Shown piece by piece: positions 45,342 to 55,038 of a DNA stretch of 64,000 bases (position 1 is its first letter; each line of letters begins with the position of its first letter). The notes beneath the pieces were generated by a model, which was not told where the DNA came from, did not search any database, and was given only the letters and a program-made list of their open reading frames with translations. Made by a program: the position numbers and the translations under genes. Source of the DNA: Bacteroidia bacterium (GTDB taxonomy: Bacteria > Bacteroidota > Bacteroidia > Flavobacteriales > Flavobacteriaceae); assembly GCA_030428865.1 (NCBI GenBank), contig JAUIEK010000004.1:124001-188000 (forward strand), in the 5' to 3' direction.

Positions 45342-46691
45342 ATGTCAAAAGACATTCGTATCAAGAAAGGCTTAAATATTAAGCTGGTTGGCGAAGCAGA
45401 ACAAGTGACAACTGACATTTCTACAAGTGGAACATATGCAATTAAACCTGAAGATTTCCACGGTATCATTCCCAAATTATTAGCAAAAGAAGGAGCGAAA
45501 GTAAAGGCAGGACAAGCGCTTTTTTATTCAAAAAGTGATGAGCGTATTTTATTTCCGAGTCCAGTTAGTGGAGAAGTTACAGAAGTTGTTAGAGGAGCTA
45601 AGCGTAAAATATTGGCTATAAAAATCCAGTCAGGTAAGGAACAAGAGTATCAAGATTTTGGTAAGCAAAATGTTGCTGAAATGTCTGGAAACGAGATTAA
45701 AGATCATCTTATGAGTGCTGGTTGTTGGCCTTTTATAAAACAACGCCCTTATGATATTGTAGCCAATCCAAATCAATCCCCAAAAGCAATTTTTATTTCC
45801 GCCTATGCTAGTGCACCGCTAGCTGCAGATTATAATTATGCTTTAAAAGGAAAAGAAGAGGAGCTGCAAGCGGCAGTTACGGCTATATCAAAATTAACAG
45901 AAGGTAAGGTACATGTTTCTATTGGTAAAGAAGGAGATTCTCCTTTTGGCAATTTAAAAGATATTGAATTGCATAATGTTTCAGGGCCACACCCTGTAGG
46001 GAATGTAAGTACTCAAATAGCGCAGATTGATCCAATAAACAAAGGAGAAGTTGTTTGGGTAATTACACCTCAAGATTTGGTTGTAATTGGAGAATTGCTA
46101 CTAACAGGTAACTTCAATGTTGCTAGAACAATTGCGCTAACGGGTTCAATGTTTAAAAAGCCATCTTATGTTACAGCTATTGCAGGAGCAGAAATAACTT
46201 CTTTAGTGTCTAAAAATTTAGACAATAGCAATGCGCGAATTATTAATGGGAATGTTTTAACAGGAACTCAGGTTTCTGAAAAAGGTTTCTTAGGATATTA
46301 TGATAATCAAATTACAGCAATTCCTGAAGGAGATGATTATGAATTGTTTGGGTGGAATAAGCCAATTTTTAACAAAATATCTATATCAAGAGCGTTTACT
46401 TTTTCGTGGCTAAACCCTAAGAAAAAATATGATTTAAATACAAATACTAATGGAGAGCATAGAGCATTTGTTGTTACAGGTTCTTATGAAGAGGTTTTTC
46501 CGTTAGATATGTATCCAATGCAATTTCTAAAAGCATGTATGTATAAAGATTTAGATGAGATGGAAAATCTTGGTGGATATGAAATTGCGCCAGAAGATTT
46601 TGCGCTAACCGAATTTATATGTGTATCTAAACAACCTCATCAAAAAATAGTAAGAGAAGGGTTAGATATAATGATAGAAGAACTAGGATAA
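45342..46691 (+). CDS. nqrA: Na+-translocating NADH:quinone reductase subunit A
   Basis: 449 residues. NqrA is the large soluble peripheral subunit that touches NqrB at the quinone site. The start 'MSKDIRIKKGLNIKLVGEAE' and the segment 'PSPVSGEVTEVVRGAKRKIL' resemble the Rnf C-type barrel-sandwich fold. The C-terminal half is mixed alpha/beta. It opens the six-gene nqrABCDEF operon (gaps 3-12 bp), under its own promoter. Confidence 0.95.
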   Translation: MSKDIRIKKGLNIKLVGEAEQVTTDISTSGTYAIKPEDFHGIIPKLLAKEGAKVKAGQALFYSKSDERILFPSPVSGEVTEVVRGAKRKILAIKIQSGKEQEYQDFGKQNVAEMSGNEIKDHLMSAGCWPFIKQRPYDIVANPNQSPKAIFISAYASAPLAADYNYALKGKEEELQAAVTAISKLTEGKVHVSIGKEGDSPFGNLKDIELHNVSGPHPVGNVSTQIAQIDPINKGEVVWVITPQDLVVIGELLLTGNFNVARTIALTGSMFKKPSYVTAIAGAEITSLVSKNLDNSNARIINGNVLTGTQVSEKGFLGYYDNQITAIPEGDDYELFGWNKPIFNKISISRAFTFSWLNPKKKYDLNTNTNGEHRAFVVTGSYEEVFPLDMYPMQFLKACMYKDLDEMENLGGYEIAPEDFALTEFICVSKQPHQKIVREGLDIMIEELG

Positions 46692-46703
46692 ATTAGAGTA
46701 AAA

Positions 46704-47903
46704 ATGGGGTTAAAATCGAATTTACATAAGTTAAGAGAGAAATACAAAGGCACCAAAATGGCTCCTGCATTTAATGCAATCCACACCTTTTTATATACGC
46801 CTAATGAGGTTACTCATAATGGAACTCATATTAAAGCAGCAGACGATTTAAAGCGTACCATGAATATGGTAATTATGGCTTTAGTTCCTTGCTTGATTTT
46901 TGGAATGTTTAATGCAGGTTATCAACATTACGCTGCAATAGATAATACGTTACGAGCAGCACCATTAGAAAATTTCTTTACTTGGAATAACTTTTACATA
47001 GGAATCATTAAAGTGCTTCCTTTGGTTGTTGTTTCCTATGGTGTTGGACTTTTAGTAGAGTTTATTTTTGCTGTAATTAAAGGGCATGAAGTTGAAGAAG
47101 GGTATTTAGTAACGGGAATGCTTGTTCCTTTAATTGTGCCAGTTGATACTCCGTTATGGATGTTATCTGTAGCTGTAGTTTTTGGTGTGGTAATAGGAAA
47201 AGAGGTTTTTGGAGGTACAGGAATGAATATTCTAAATCCTGCATTAACCATTAGAGCTTTTCTGTTTTTTGCATATCCAACTTGGATGAGTGGTGATAAA
47301 GTTTGGGTATATGATGCAGTAAACAGAGCAGGAACTGCAGATGCTATTTCTGGAGAAACTATTTTAGGTAGTTATGCACAAAATCAAGAGATTGTATATT
47401 CTAATTGGGACAAGTTTTTTGGTTTTATTCCAGGTTCTGTAGGAGAAACATCTACATTTTTGATTCTTTTAGGAGCCGCTTTATTGATTTTTTCTAAGAT
47501 AGGAAGTTGGAGGATTATTCTGTCTACATTTATTGGGGCAGCTGTTATGGGATTTATTTTTAATCAAGTTGTTGCTGCAGATATTATTACAGAATCTAGC
47601 AAATTTTATGGCTTAATGAATACACCTTGGTGGGAACACTTAATGATTGGTGGATTAGCATTTGGAGCCGTATACATGGCAACCGACCCAGTAACGGCGT
47701 CACAAACAAATAAAGGAAAATGGATTTACGGATTTTTAATTGGATTTATTTCAATTATGATTCGTGTCTTTAATCCTGCCTATCCAGAAGGAGTCTTCTT
47801 GGCTATTCTATTAATGAATGTATTTGCTCCAACTATTGATCATTATGTGGTTCAAGGAAATGTAAAAAAGAGATTAAAACGTTTAAAAGCTAAAACTGCA
47901 TAA
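46704..47903 (+). CDS. nqrB: Na+-translocating NADH:quinone reductase subunit B
   Basis: 399 residues, about ten membrane segments. NqrB carries a covalent FMN and the quinone-binding region. The flavinylation motif is 'DAISGET' with acceptor Thr219; the usual motif is D-x-x-S/T-G/S-A-T, so Ala is replaced by Glu here. The segment 'GGTGMNILNPALTIRAFLFFAYP' (shortened) matches the membrane core conserved in NqrB/RnfD. Confidence 0.95.
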   Translation: MGLKSNLHKLREKYKGTKMAPAFNAIHTFLYTPNEVTHNGTHIKAADDLKRTMNMVIMALVPCLIFGMFNAGYQHYAAIDNTLRAAPLENFFTWNNFYIGIIKVLPLVVVSYGVGLLVEFIFAVIKGHEVEEGYLVTGMLVPLIVPVDTPLWMLSVAVVFGVVIGKEVFGGTGMNILNPALTIRAFLFFAYPTWMSGDKVWVYDAVNRAGTADAISGETILGSYAQNQEIVYSNWDKFFGFIPGSVGETSTFLILLGAALLIFSKIGSWRIILSTFIGAAVMGFIFNQVVAADIITESSKFYGLMNTPWWEHLMIGGLAFGAVYMATDPVTASQTNKGKWIYGFLIGFISIMIRVFNPAYPEGVFLAILLMNVFAPTIDHYVVQGNVKKRLKRLKAKTA

Positions 47904-47906
47904 GTT

Positions 47907-48656
47907 ATGTCAAAGAGAACAGAAGGGAACATTTATACCGTCTTATTTGCTGTAGTTATGGTTTTAATTGTAGGTGCTTTACTTGCGTTTTTAGCATCAT
48001 CTTTAAAGCCAAATATAAATGAGAACAAACGAATTGAAAAACAACAGAATATTCTGTATGCTATGGGCGTTCATGAGAATGATGATTCTAGTGTAAACTT
48101 TGTGGCTAAAGATAAGGTTGGTGAAACCTTTGCGAAATACATCAAAAAACAGATTGTAATTACTGGTAATGAAATCGCTGAAAATGATAAGGCATATTTA
48201 ATAGATGTTAAAAAAGAGAAAGAAAAAGCAAAAAATGGACAAACTAGAAGATTGCCATTGTTTGTAGGAGAAAAAGAAGGGAAAATATACTACATAGCTC
48301 CAATAAGAGGAAAAGGACTCTGGGATGCTATATGGGGATATGTTGCGATGGATGAGAATATGGTTGTTAAAGGCGTGTTTTTTGATCACAAAGGAGAAAC
48401 TCCTGGTTTAGGAGCCAATATAAAACAGCGTTTTTTTATGGATGATTTTACTGGAGAACCGTTGTTAGATTCGGCAGGAAATTTTAAAGGAATTCGTGTT
48501 GCAAAAGGTAATGCAGATCCAACAAACAAAGACAAAAGTGATTATGAAGTAGATGCTATTGCGGGTGCTACAATTACAGGAGATGGGGTTACGGCTATGT
48601 TAAAGTCTGATTTACAGTTATACGTACCTTATTTTAAAACATTAAAAACGAACTAA
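47907..48656 (+). CDS. nqrC: Na+-translocating NADH:quinone reductase subunit C
   Basis: 249 residues. One N-terminal membrane segment (about 10-32) anchors a periplasmic domain that holds a covalent FMN. The flavinylation motif is 'DAIAGATIT' with acceptor Thr222; the usual Ser before the Gly is Ala. The ApbE encoded at 56815 is the enzyme expected to attach FMN. It is flanked by nqrB (3 bp) and nqrD (4 bp). Confidence 0.95.
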   Translation: MSKRTEGNIYTVLFAVVMVLIVGALLAFLASSLKPNINENKRIEKQQNILYAMGVHENDDSSVNFVAKDKVGETFAKYIKKQIVITGNEIAENDKAYLIDVKKEKEKAKNGQTRRLPLFVGEKEGKIYYIAPIRGKGLWDAIWGYVAMDENMVVKGVFFDHKGETPGLGANIKQRFFMDDFTGEPLLDSAGNFKGIRVAKGNADPTNKDKSDYEVDAIAGATITGDGVTAMLKSDLQLYVPYFKTLKTN

Positions 48657-48660
48657 TTTT

Positions 48661-49308
48661 ATGGGACTTTTATCAAAAAAAGATACAAAACTTATAACAG
48701 ACCCATTAGCTGATAACAATCCAATTACAATTCAGGTATTAGGGATTTGTTCTGCTTTGGCAATTACTGCTGAATTAAAAGCATCTATAGTAATGTCAAT
48801 TTCAGTACTATTTGTGTTAGGGTTAGGAAATGTAGTCATCTCATTAATGAGAAATATAATTCCATCAAAAATTAGAATTATTGTACAATTAATTGTAGTA
48901 GCAACTTTAGTTATTATAGTTGATTTAGTGTTAAAAGCTTTTGCTTATGAACTAAGTAAAACCTTATCTGTATTTGTAGGATTAATCATCACAAACTGTA
49001 TTATTATGGGACGTTTTGAGGCATTTGCACTGGGTAACGGTCCTTGGAGATCATTCTTAGATGGTATAGGAAATGCACTAGGATATGCTGTAATATTGAT
49101 TATTGTAGGTTTTTTTAGAGAGTTACTAGGTTCAGGAACCTTACTTGGCTTTAAAGTGTTAGGAGATCCTATTGAGAAAACAGGGTTGTACGCTATTGGT
49201 TATGAGAACAACGGATTCATGTTGCTTTCTCCTATGGCACTAGTTGTTGTAGGAATTATTATATGGGTACAACGTAGTAGAAATAAAGCATTAATAGAAG
49301 AACACTAG
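48661..49308 (+). CDS. nqrD: Na+-translocating NADH:quinone reductase subunit D
   Basis: 215 residues, about six membrane segments. Family features are 'DPLADNNPITIQVLGICSALA' (shortened), 'NCIIMGRFEAFALGNGPWRS', and 'GFFRELLGSGTLLGFKVLG'. With NqrE it forms the membrane core that binds an intramembrane iron-sulfur centre and lets Na+ pass. Confidence 0.95.
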   Translation: MGLLSKKDTKLITDPLADNNPITIQVLGICSALAITAELKASIVMSISVLFVLGLGNVVISLMRNIIPSKIRIIVQLIVVATLVIIVDLVLKAFAYELSKTLSVFVGLIITNCIIMGRFEAFALGNGPWRSFLDGIGNALGYAVILIIVGFFRELLGSGTLLGFKVLGDPIEKTGLYAIGYENNGFMLLSPMALVVVGIIIWVQRSRNKALIEEH

Positions 49309-49314
49309 AATATC

Positions 49315-50058
49315 ATGGAACACATAGAATTATTTTTTAAGTCAATTTTTATAGATAACATGGTATTTGCTACATTCTTAGGGATGTGTTCGTACCTAGC
49401 AGTATCTAAAAAAGTATCGACGGCAGTTGGTTTAGGAGCTGCTGTAATTTTTGTACTAGCTGTTACAGTTCCTTTAAACTGGTTGTTAGATCAATATGTT
49501 TTAAAGGAAGGAGCATTAGTTTGGTTAGGGGAAGAGTATGCAGATTATGATTTGAGCTTTTTGTCTTTTATTATGTTTATCGCAACCATTGCCACAATGG
49601 TTCAATTAGTAGAGATTATAGTAGAAAAATTCTCTCCCGCTCTGTACAATTCATTAGGAATTTTCTTGCCTCTAATTGCAGTAAACTGTGCTATTTTAGG
49701 AGGATCTTTATTTATGCAATCTCGTGAAATTCCAAGTTTAGGATTAGCGGCAACATACGGAGTTGGTTCTGGGATAGGATGGTTTTTAGCAATTTTAGCA
49801 ATTGCTGCAATTCGAGAAAAGATTCGTTACTCTCAAGTACCACCTGCATTAAGAGGATTAGGAATTACATTTATTATCACAGGTTTAATGGCTATAGGGT
49901 TTATGAGTTTTGGTGGAATGTTAACTGGTGGAGATGATGCGCCTGAAAAAGAAGTGAAAAAAGAAGTTGTATCTAAAGAAAAAAATGAGATAGAAGATGA
50001 AAAGAACGACAAAAAAAATCAAGAAAAAATAGCAACTTTAACAAAAGAAATAGAGTAG
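49315..50058 (+). CDS. nqrE: Na+-translocating NADH:quinone reductase subunit E, extended C-terminus
   Basis: 247 residues. The first 205 form six membrane segments, with '[20 protein letters not shown]' and '[13 protein letters not shown]', the mirror partners of NqrD. The last 40 residues (from '[10 protein letters not shown]') are highly charged Lys/Glu and would face the cytoplasm; the Vibrio protein lacks them, at about 198 residues. The extension may interact with NqrF or the cytoplasmic side. Gene gaps are 6 bp (before) and 4 bp (after). Confidence 0.95.
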   Translation: MEHIELFFKSIFIDNMVFATFLGMCSYLAVSKKVSTAVGLGAAVIFVLAVTVPLNWLLDQYVLKEGALVWLGEEYADYDLSFLSFIMFIATIATMVQLVEIIVEKFSPALYNSLGIFLPLIAVNCAILGGSLFMQSREIPSLGLAATYGVGSGIGWFLAILAIAAIREKIRYSQVPPALRGLGITFIITGLMAIGFMSFGGMLTGGDDAPEKEVKKEVVSKEKNEIEDEKNDKKNQEKIATLTKEIE

Positions 50059-50062
50059 TAAG

Positions 50063-51373
50063 ATGATGATATTAGCAACCACTTTAGGAACTATCATTGC
50101 AACTGTAGCAGCTTTTTTGTTGATTACTTTGTTATTGGTAGCTTTATTATTATTTGTAAAACAAAAACTATCTCCATCTGGTCCTGTAACAATTACTATT
50201 AATGGAGAGAAAAAAATAGAAGTAGCTTCTGGTAGTACATTATTAACCACTTTAGGTAACGAGAAGATTTTTTTACCATCAGCTTGTGGTGGTGGTGGAT
50301 CTTGTATACAGTGTGAATGCCATGTAAACGAAGGAGGAGGAGAAGCTTTGCCAACAGAGACACCTCACTTTACTAGAAAAGAATTAAAATCAGGAATACG
50401 TCTAGCATGTCAGGTAAAAGTAAAGCAAGACATGGATATCTCGATTCCAGAAGAGGTATTCGGAATTAAAAAATGGGAAGCAGAAGTAGTTCGTAATTAT
50501 AATGTAGCGTCTTTTATTAAAGAATTTGTGGTTCGTATACCAGAAGATATGAATTACAAAGCAGGAGGATATATTCAAATTGAAATTCCGGAATGTGAAG
50601 TAAAGTATTCAGACATTGATATTACAGCACACCCAGAAGAACATGAAACGCCAGATAAATTTCAGGCAGAATGGGACAAGTTTGGATTATGGCCATTAGT
50701 AATGAAAAATACTGATACTGTAGAGAGAGCTTACTCAATGGCTTCTTACCCAGCAGAAGGTAGAGATATTATGCTAAATGTTCGTATTGCAACTCCACCA
50801 TGGGATAGAGCTAAGAATCAATGGATGGATGTAAATCCAGGAGTAGCATCATCTTATATTTTTTCAAGAAAACAAGGAGATAAAGTAACTATCTCAGGAC
50901 CTTATGGCGAGTTTTTTATTAATGAATCTGAGGCAGAAATGCTGTATGTAGGAGGTGGTGCAGGAATGGCTCCTATGCGCTCTCACTTATATCATTTATT
51001 TAAAACTGTTAAAACAGGTCGTAAAGTAACGTATTGGTATGGAGGTCGTTCTAAGCGAGAACTATTCTATATCGATCACTTTAGGTCGTTAGAAAAAGAT
51101 TTTCCAAACTTTAAGTTCTATATGGCTTTGTCTGAACCATTAGAAGAAGATAACTGGAAAGTTAAAAAAGACATTAATGATGAAGCAGGAGATGGTTTTG
51201 TAGGCTTTATTCATAACTGTGTGATAGATAATTATCTTAATCATCATGATGCTCCAGAAGATATCGAGTTGTATTTTTGTGGACCACCATTAATGAACCA
51301 AGCAGTTCAAAAAATGGGAGAAGATTTTGGAATTCCAGACGAAAACATTCGATTTGATGACTTTGGAGGATAA
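50063..51373 (+). CDS. nqrF: Na+-translocating NADH:quinone reductase subunit F
   Basis: 436 residues; start is the first of two adjacent Met codons. One membrane segment (about 8-33) leads to a ferredoxin domain with [2Fe-2S] ligands Cys75, Cys81, Cys84 and Cys116, an FAD domain with 'RAYSMASYP', and an NADH domain with 'YVGGGAGMAPMRSHL' and 'LYFCGPPLMNQAV'. It takes electrons from NADH into the complex. It is the last gene of the operon and is followed by a bidirectional terminator. Confidence 0.96.
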   Translation: MMILATTLGTIIATVAAFLLITLLLVALLLFVKQKLSPSGPVTITINGEKKIEVASGSTLLTTLGNEKIFLPSACGGGGSCIQCECHVNEGGGEALPTETPHFTRKELKSGIRLACQVKVKQDMDISIPEEVFGIKKWEAEVVRNYNVASFIKEFVVRIPEDMNYKAGGYIQIEIPECEVKYSDIDITAHPEEHETPDKFQAEWDKFGLWPLVMKNTDTVERAYSMASYPAEGRDIMLNVRIATPPWDRAKNQWMDVNPGVASSYIFSRKQGDKVTISGPYGEFFINESEAEMLYVGGGAGMAPMRSHLYHLFKTVKTGRKVTYWYGGRSKRELFYIDHFRSLEKDFPNFKFYMALSEPLEEDNWKVKKDINDEAGDGFVGFIHNCVIDNYLNHHDAPEDIELYFCGPPLMNQAVQKMGEDFGIPDENIRFDDFGG

Positions 51374-51397
51374 ATCATCAAATTATATAATAATTTG

Positions 51398-51431
51398 AAA
51401 AAAGCTCGTGTAAATTTACACGAGCTTTTTT
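51398..51431. terminator. Bidirectional terminator after nqrF
   Basis: A perfect palindrome of GCTCGTGTAAA and its complement with A and T runs at both ends, 25 bp past nqrF. It ends 2 bp from the stop of the opposing gene. Confidence 0.9.
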
Positions 51432-51432
51432 C

Positions 51433-51891
51433 TTATAAAATATCTTCAAGTAGATACATTGGCTTACCTTTTTCGTGTTTGAATAATTTGGACAGATTCA
51501 TCACATCAGGAATATTATCCAATTCACATAAAAATGTAACAACAGCACACAAACCATTAAATAATATTTCTTTGTCGGTGGGATTTTTAGGTTTTTCATT
51601 TTTGTAATGAAGAGGTATTTTATAACCACAAGCTTTTAGAAAAACACGTTCAATTTCTAGTAATTCTTTTGGAGTATAGCCATTAAACCTTCTTCCTAAT
51701 CGCTGATGTATAATGCCCACAGAATTTAACTTTAAACTTCCATGATCATCTGATAGGTGCTTCCAAAAATCTTTTTTATCAAGAATATTTCCCACAGCAC
51801 AAGCCGTACAATCTTCTGGATGTAGATTATTATTATGGAAAGCATTGTAGAGTTTTACAAGAGCTTGCTCTAATCGGTTAGGAATGTTCAT
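51433..51891 (-). CDS. Conserved Flavobacterial protein of unknown function near nqr
   Basis: 152 residues from the Met at 51891; the longer start at 51960 adds 23 residues without homology. It begins 'MNIPNRLEQALVKLYNAFHN' and has a CxxC pair (Cys28, Cys31) in 'EDCTACAVGN', then 'HLSDDHGSLKLNSVGIIHQ' and 'GYTPKELLEIERVFLKACGY'. No signal or membrane segment. Relatives are often named Nqr subunit F by mistake because of the neighbouring operon; it lacks every NqrF motif. The true role is unknown. Convergent with nqrF. Confidence 0.8.
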   Translation of the reverse strand: MNIPNRLEQALVKLYNAFHNNNLHPEDCTACAVGNILDKKDFWKHLSDDHGSLKLNSVGIIHQRLGRRFNGYTPKELLEIERVFLKACGYKIPLHYKNEKPKNPTDKEILFNGLCAVVTFLCELDNIPDVMNLSKLFKHEKGKPMYLLEDIL

Positions 51892-52038
51892 GAAACTTTT
51901 TTTGTAAAACACTAATATACAAAAGAATAAACATATTTTAAGATGAATGTTAGATTGCAAAATTTTTTAAAATACATCTATTTTATCATTTTTTAAGAGA
52001 ATTAAATAAGTACTTTTACGTTGAATAATTTTGTTTGT

Positions 52039-55005
52039 ATGATTCCAAAAATTAAATCTGTATTTGTAGTTCTATTTTTATTAGGATTTCAAATTATATT
52101 TTCACAACAAATTAAAAACGAACCTCAGAAGCCTTATCAAATAGGAAAACCTTCGAGGGTAGATAAAGTTTCTTCTATAGCTTCTAGAAAGAGTAGATTA
52201 GTAAGACCAGATTTGAAAAAAATAATAGAAATGAAAGATGGAAGATCTTCTAGGTATAATGTTGTTGTTGGAAAAGGGTCTACAGGAGATGATGCTTTGG
52301 CAAAAAACAAACATAGGTTGACAAGCAAAATACCAACAAAAACTCCAGAGTTGGTATTTGAAACGGGAGCTTCAGGATCACAACCAACTGACCCCTCTGG
52401 GGCTGTAGGACCAAATCATTATATTTCAGTAATCAATACGGCTTTCCAAATTTTTGATAAAAACGGAAACTCCTTAACTGGTGGATTGGTAAGTCCATCA
52501 ACAATTTTTACTTTTCCTTCAGGAGGATGTTGCGACTTAACAGCGAGTTATGATAATAATGCTGATAGATGGGTTTTATCTTTTTTGAGCTCTGAAGGTG
52601 AAGGAACACAGATAGCAGTATCTGACGGGTCTGATCCCTTAAATGATGGATGGACAGTTTATACATATTCTGTGGTAAGCGACTATCAAAAACTATCTGT
52701 TTGGAGAGATGGTTACTATATGACAGAGAATACAGCAAATGCAAATAAATTACATGTATTTGAGAGAGCGGCTATGATTGACGCAGCAAATGAAGGAACA
52801 ACCCCTCAAATTTTATCCTTTTCTTTACCTGGTTTAATAACTGATGGTTTCCATAGCCCGCAGGTTTTAAATATTAGCTCAGGGAATTGGCCAACATCTG
52901 GAGGAGCAACAGTAGTATACATGCAAGATGATGCTTGGGCTGGAGTATTGGAAGATCATATTAAGCTTTGGAATGTAACCTTAGATTGGGAAACCCCAGA
53001 AAATTCGCAGGTTTCTGCGGCAATAGAACTGTCTGCTGCAGATGGAGTAACATCATTCGTAAGCGTATTTGATGGAGGAAGCTTTTCAAATCTTGAGCAA
53101 CCAGATGAAGGTACATTAATAGATGCATTACAAGCAACAATTATGAATCAAGCTCAATTTAGAAAGTTCCCAACATATAATTCTGCGGTTTTTAATTTTG
53201 TTGTAGATGTTGATGGGACAGAAACAAACCAAGCAGGAGTACGTTGGTATGAACTTCGTCAAGCGGGAGATGGGCAACCATGGACTGTTTATCAAGAAGG
53301 AACATATACTGCTCCGGATAATAGGCATGCCTGGAATGCAAGTCTTATTATGGATTCACAAGGAAACATAGGGATGGGTTACACAGGTATGTCTAGTGCA
53401 AATAGTTCAAATCCAAATATAAGAGTTGGATCGTATTATACTGGTCGTTTTTCGAATGATCCGCTAGGTGTAATGACAGTTTCAGAAGAAGTAATTTTAG
53501 CAGGGACTGAAAATATACCAGGAACTCGTTATGGGGATTATAGCAAAATAGATGTTGATCCGTCAAACGACAAGAAATTTTGGTTTGTTAATGAGGTAAT
53601 GTCTGGAGGAAGGAAAAATGTTTGTGGTGTTTTTCAATTAGCTCCAAATTTTAATAATGATATAGGAGTTATTAGTATTGATACACCTGCTTCAGGACCA
53701 CTAACAAGTAATGAACCAATTACTGTTACAATACGTAATTTTGGTGAGAGTCCAGCGTCAGGGTTCGATGTAGCATATCAAGTTAATGGAGAGAATCTTA
53801 TTACTGAGACTTATACAGAAACAATAGCCTCTCAAACATCAGTTCAATATACGTTTACCGCAACCGCAGATTTATCAATTGAAGGGCAGACGTATACTAT
53901 TACTTCTTCAACAAATTTAACTAATGATGAGGATATGACTAATGATGGAGTTACCGAAGAAATTACACACATATATACAAACGATCTAGGAGTAACAATG
54001 GTTACACAGCCAGTTAGTGGAGATAATTTAACGAATTCAGTAACAGTTGAAATTAGAAACTTTGGAACCGCTTCTCAATCTAATTTTGATGTTTTTTATA
54101 CTGTTAATGAAGGAACACTCGTTGAAGAAACTGTTACAGTGCCTTTATTACCACAAACTACCATGTCTTACACTTTTAATACTTTGGGAGATTTTTCTTC
54201 AGATGGTATATATTCGTTAGTAGCTGGTACTATGCTTGTAAACGATTCGGATACTAATAATAATTCTACTCAAGTAGAGATTGTTAATTTACCGTGTAAT
54301 ACCTCAACAAATAATACACAAACGCCTATAGGGCCTAATTCTGGTACGGTTACAGAATCTGTTATTAATATTCCTGATAACGTACTTATTAGTGATGTTA
54401 ATGTAACTCTTAACATAGAGCATACGTATAATGGAGATTTAGAAGTTCGGTTACTCGCTCCTGATGGAATAACGGAAGTTGTTTTATTTAGTAGAGTTGG
54501 TGGCAGTGGAGAGAATTTTACAAATACAGTTTTAGATGATGATGCTTCAACAAATATAGATTTTGTAAATGCACCTTTTACTGGTGTTTTTAGACCACAA
54601 GGAGCTCTTAGTGATTTTATTGGTTTGCAATCTATAGGAAATTGGCGTTTGTCTATAACTGATAATGCTGATGCAGATGGAGGGACTTTATTAAATTGGT
54701 CTATACAATTATGTTCTGACGCTTCACTTTCTGTGCCTGACAATAATGATTTAATGAAAGACTTTACGATTTTAAATAAAGGAAACAATCAATTTGAAAT
54801 CAGTTTAACTACCAATTCTATACAAGAAAATCTAGATTTAAAAATTTACAATATGCTTGGGCAAACGTTGTTATGGAAAACATTAAAAAACGAATCTGGA
54901 ACGTATAGTTACAATTTAGATATGTCTTATGCTCCTGCTGGTATTTATATAGTGCGGTTAGGTGAAAATCAATATTCTGTTATGGGTAGGCTTGTTGTAG
55001 AGTGA
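52039..55005 (+). CDS. Secreted T9SS cargo with CARDB-like repeats and a P-domain
   Basis: 988 residues from the ATG at 52039, giving a signal peptide 'MIPKIKSVFVVLFLLGFQIIFSQ'. Residues about 95-535 are one large all-beta region (start 'GASGSQPTDPSGAVGPNHYI'). Two CARDB/adhesion-type Ig repeats follow (about 538-650, 'NDIGVISIDTP', and about 648-750, 'NDLGVTMVTQP'), then a P/Homo-B domain (about 759-893, 'SIGNWRLSITDNADADGGTL'). Residues 906-988 are a T9SS type A sorting domain ending 'PAGIYIVRLGENQYSVMGRL'. No protease catalytic domain is found with the P-domain. The upstream TTG at 52021 is not needed. Confidence 0.88.
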   Translation: MIPKIKSVFVVLFLLGFQIIFSQQIKNEPQKPYQIGKPSRVDKVSSIASRKSRLVRPDLKKIIEMKDGRSSRYNVVVGKGSTGDDALAKNKHRLTSKIPTKTPELVFETGASGSQPTDPSGAVGPNHYISVINTAFQIFDKNGNSLTGGLVSPSTIFTFPSGGCCDLTASYDNNADRWVLSFLSSEGEGTQIAVSDGSDPLNDGWTVYTYSVVSDYQKLSVWRDGYYMTENTANANKLHVFERAAMIDAANEGTTPQILSFSLPGLITDGFHSPQVLNISSGNWPTSGGATVVYMQDDAWAGVLEDHIKLWNVTLDWETPENSQVSAAIELSAADGVTSFVSVFDGGSFSNLEQPDEGTLIDALQATIMNQAQFRKFPTYNSAVFNFVVDVDGTETNQAGVRWYELRQAGDGQPWTVYQEGTYTAPDNRHAWNASLIMDSQGNIGMGYTGMSSANSSNPNIRVGSYYTGRFSNDPLGVMTVSEEVILAGTENIPGTRYGDYSKIDVDPSNDKKFWFVNEVMSGGRKNVCGVFQLAPNFNNDIGVISIDTPASGPLTSNEPITVTIRNFGESPASGFDVAYQVNGENLITETYTETIASQTSVQYTFTATADLSIEGQTYTITSSTNLTNDEDMTNDGVTEEITHIYTNDLGVTMVTQPVSGDNLTNSVTVEIRNFGTASQSNFDVFYTVNEGTLVEETVTVPLLPQTTMSYTFNTLGDFSSDGIYSLVAGTMLVNDSDTNNNSTQVEIVNLPCNTSTNNTQTPIGPNSGTVTESVINIPDNVLISDVNVTLNIEHTYNGDLEVRLLAPDGITEVVLFSRVGGSGENFTNTVLDDDASTNIDFVNAPFTGVFRPQGALSDFIGLQSIGNWRLSITDNADADGGTLLNWSIQLCSDASLSVPDNNDLMKDFTILNKGNNQFEISLTTNSIQENLDLKIYNMLGQTLLWKTLKNESGTYSYNLDMSYAPAGIYIVRLGENQYSVMGRLVVE

Positions 55006-55038
55006 TTTTCTAGAAAAAATAGAATTCTAATCTGATTA

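Noticed and set aside
51433..51891. Second NqrF gene
   Set aside because: It lacks the ferredoxin, FAD and NADH motifs; the label used on relatives comes from position only.
52021..52039. TTG start of the T9SS cargo
   Set aside because: The ATG at 52039 yields a clean signal peptide.
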